Shown here one piece after another: positions 62,401-64,000 of a stretch of DNA of 64,000 nucleotides (the stretch's first letter is position 1; each line of letters opens with the position of its first letter). The notes beneath the pieces were generated by a model. That model was given only the letters and a program-made list of their open reading frames with translations, was not told the DNA's origin and searched no databases. The stretch spans positions 35,730,605-35,794,604 of the forward strand of contig JAJLRJ010000005.1 in NCBI GenBank assembly GCA_024195265.1, read 5' to 3'. This DNA comes from Dendrophyllia cribrosa (Eukaryota > Cnidaria > Anthozoa > Scleractinia > Dendrophylliidae). A program made the position numbers and the translations under genes.

Positions 62401-64000
62401 TATGCCCCAAAACAAACAATTAATGCCAATAAATTCATGCAGTGTCTGCATGGCTATTTCTGAATACATAGTTTGCTTTTTTCACAGTTTCTAACTAAAA
62501 AATCAAATTTTAAATAACAAACAAAGCCTGTAGTGAAAAAATCAGACATGTTTGAAAAAAAAATTCATAAAATGAAATAATACCTTTTTGTGACTTGGTC
62601 TAACAGGTAACAATTTGTCGGCTTTTCATTTGCTGGTTCTCGAATCTGATTGGCTGCAACATGATTAGCATTCCAGACATAATTTTGGCGTTCAGGGCAT
62701 CTGTTGTTGCACTGTAATTCTTTATTGTAACTGTAAAAGTTTTATTTTGCAGTATAATTTAAGTATTTACATTGTATAAAATATTATAATTGCTGCGGAA
62801 CGAGCGTAGCGAGTGAGCAGCAACATAATCAGGATTTAAGAGAAATATATGAGAAAAAAATATAAGCTACAGACTGTACGAAAAATCTCGATTTGATCGC
62901 TTTTTACCAGAATTCACTGCGCCACGCACACATTTTGGGCCAGAATTCACTGCGCCACACACACATTTTGGGCCAGAATTCACTGCGCCACGAACAATAG
63001 CCTCGCTTGCTGCTTCAAGCTGTTGGCTGCGAGATTTGTAATATTTTGGTCCAACATGTGCCAGTCGTAATCGGAACTGAAGTGTCGAAGACTACCGCGA
63101 GTTGAGCGAGGACTGTGAGGCATGGTGATAGGACTGTTGGATAGCAAAGATTTTCGAAGATTGTACGGAATAAAAGACAAATTTATTTTGAAATCACTCC
63201 GACAGTGGTCGATGAGACTGAGCTGAGCGCGTGGGGACGCGAAACCTGAGCTGAGCGCGTGGAGACGCGAATACGATACAGCTAGCTAGTAAAGCAACAT
63301 ATTCATTATCAATAATTAAGTTAAACCTAAATTTTCACACCTTCCTAGTGGTGAACGCGTCCTTTGCTCAACAATATTGTACAGACATTGCAAGAACTTG
63401 ATGCGTGAATTACAAAACAAAATTAGTCTTATAAGCTGGAGTTTTCGTCGATTCATCCCGGTTACATTTGCTTTGCTTTCCCTCAAAAAACGAAAGAGAA
63501 AATTCTGTAATACCAGCGAGGCGATAAAACAGCATTATTACAACAAATTTACCGCAGCAATTACTATCTTTTGGATACACTAGTCATACATATATGTGTT
63601 AATTTTTTTTAAGGTTTGAGATCAAAAATGGGGGCAGGTTTCAACAGAATAAATGATTTGAGTATTATCCAGGCTACCCAGGTTTGTATTATTAAACAGC
63701 TTTAACTGCCAACATTTATTCCCACAAAAAAGAAACCAGACAACTAGATCATAAATTGATATTAGTATAGTCCTGTCACTTTTAATATTACACTAACAAT
63801 ACACGGATTGAAACACACCAATCACTGACTTGCGTCTCAGCAGCCAATATCATTATGGCAAAACTGACCAATGACTGCAATAACCAGAAATTAATATCAT
63901 CAACAGTTACTGATGGTTCACGATTCACATGACTCTGAAGATGACTTCTGCTCAGGTTGTTGAAACATCAGTTAATGTCAACAAAAACAGTTCTTTTCAG
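56469..64000 (+). CDS. PGM2: Phosphoglucomutase-2-type gene, first two coding exons (partial)
   Basis: Exon 1 56469-56558 (30 codons, phase 0) encodes an N-terminus ending GDSELDQKITEWLSLDQ. Exon 2 61591-61690 encodes ASIAEVKQLVKEVKFAELRE then MMTSLSFGTAG and stops one base into a codon. This matches the start of the eukaryotic PGM2/PGM2L1 family (LDxxTxxWLxWD...LRxxxxxxxxFGTAGLR), cytosolic alpha-D-phosphohexomutases that interconvert ribose/deoxyribose and glucose 1- and 6-phosphates. The phosphoserine loop and sugar-binding exons lie beyond the right edge; I found no third exon in 61691-64000. Upstream, the gene faces the LIM gene head-to-head. Confidence 0.85.
57182..57770 (+). pseudogene. 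3' fragment of a jockey/CR1-type LINE
   Basis: The open frame 57182-57643 reads HISELCKKANKKVGVLTRLC, ILPFLTYCHVVWHFCKASD and KVQCIQERALRAIYRTKTDP, the region after the RT catalytic core of jockey/CR1-type LINEs. In a shifted frame the final block (LRHFRPVLWSKLRKDTR-like, about 57670-57720) follows. The RT active site is missing, so the copy is 5'-truncated and dead. Confidence 0.82.
59262..59460. repeat. Degenerate telomere-like / TAACCCTAACATAAAGC minisatellite
   Basis: Repeated units mix 'taaccctaac' with 'ataaagcttaccc'. A smaller patch of the same type is at 60488-60535. Confidence 0.75.
61071..61211. repeat. (CCCT)n microsatellite, ~35 units
   Basis: About 140 bp of uninterrupted TCCC/CCCT tetranucleotide, 380 bp upstream of PGM2 exon 2. 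Strongly strand-asymmetric (all pyrimidine on the plus strand). Confidence 0.97.
61423..61524. repeat. Perfect 39-bp inverted repeat upstream of PGM2 exon 2
   Basis: Left arm 61423-61461 (ATTTTCAAAGTAACGACAAC...) and right arm 61486-61524 are exact complements around a 24-nt loop. It ends 66 bp before exon 2, within the branch-point neighbourhood. Likely a small MITE. Confidence 0.92.
62907..62994. repeat. 33-bp tandem repeat, 2.7 copies
   Basis: The unit starts CCAGAATTCACTGCGCCACG and ends ACATTTTGGG; copies begin at 62907, 62940 and 62973. Confidence 0.92.
63804..64000. repeat. Dispersed retroelement-like repeat, copy 2
   Basis: Reverse complement of 53165-53331, with GAAGATGACTTCTGCTCAGG and GTTGTTGAAACATCAGT blocks. 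It runs off the right edge. Confidence 0.7.

Larger units (their letters stand above)
61691..64000. other. Intron 2 of PGM2 to the right edge
   Basis: AT-rich, no further exon recognised. It includes a 33-bp tandem repeat (62907-62994), a 27-bp direct repeat GAGCTGAGCGCGTGG.GACGCGAA (about 63220-63270) and a dispersed repeat at the right edge. Confidence 0.55.

Overview
The window looks like nuclear DNA of an animal, most likely a cnidarian of the coral/sea anemone group. The genes have animal-type introns (GT...AG), and there are recognisable metazoan genes: a glutaredoxin-domain cysteine-rich (GRXCR) gene, phosphoglucomutase-2, a LIM-domain gene and cytidine deaminases. The intergenic DNA is AT-rich and crowded with LINE fragments, fold-back MITEs, a tRNA-derived SINE and minisatellites. 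The cnidarian placement is an inference from the repeat style and the type of large DNA transposon; no search was run.

Layout. 1-5,700: two closely related intronless cytidine deaminase genes (2478-2939 and 5211-5651) with repeats between them. 5,700-11,400: no gene; a tRNA-derived SINE and a hAT-like non-autonomous element. 11,398-32,966: a Maverick/Polinton-type virus-like transposon of about 17.2 kb once a nested 4.4-kb LINE (11,516-15,920) is subtracted. 33,000-36,450: LINE debris, a MITE and a perfect 73-bp palindrome. 36,472-40,992 (+): a four-exon GRXCR-type gene. 41,000-44,500: MITEs, LINE tails and a tandem duplication. 44,517-55,496 (-): a five-exon gene for a basic/acidic linker protein ending in a LIM domain. 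56,469-64,000 (+): the first two coding exons of phosphoglucomutase-2, running off the right edge and head-to-head with the LIM gene.

The Polinton. It has 233-bp terminal inverted repeats whose outermost ~118-121 bp fold into a palindrome, and a 5-bp target duplication (ACCTA). It encodes a protein-primed type B DNA polymerase, a retroviral-type integrase, a packaging ATPase, a probable major capsid protein, a probable penton/minor capsid protein, a YqaJ-type nuclease, a zinc-ribbon protein resembling viral late transcription factor 3, and about ten further proteins, many small and membrane-spanning. No adenain-type protease was recognised. Almost every gene has a TATATA element within about 2-13 nt of its start codon, often inside the consensus AAAAAnCATATATATAC. 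The outermost two genes (polymerase and nuclease) take both promoter and start codon from the terminal repeats. The element is decayed: polymerase, integrase, capsid, coiled-coil, penton and zinc-ribbon genes each carry frameshifts or stops, while the nuclease, ATPase and most small genes remain open.

Order of events: the Polinton inserted first. A Tx1/L1-like LINE with an open 1,238-codon frame later landed inside the left terminal repeat, flanked by an exact 11-bp duplication, separating the terminal palindrome from the rest of the element.
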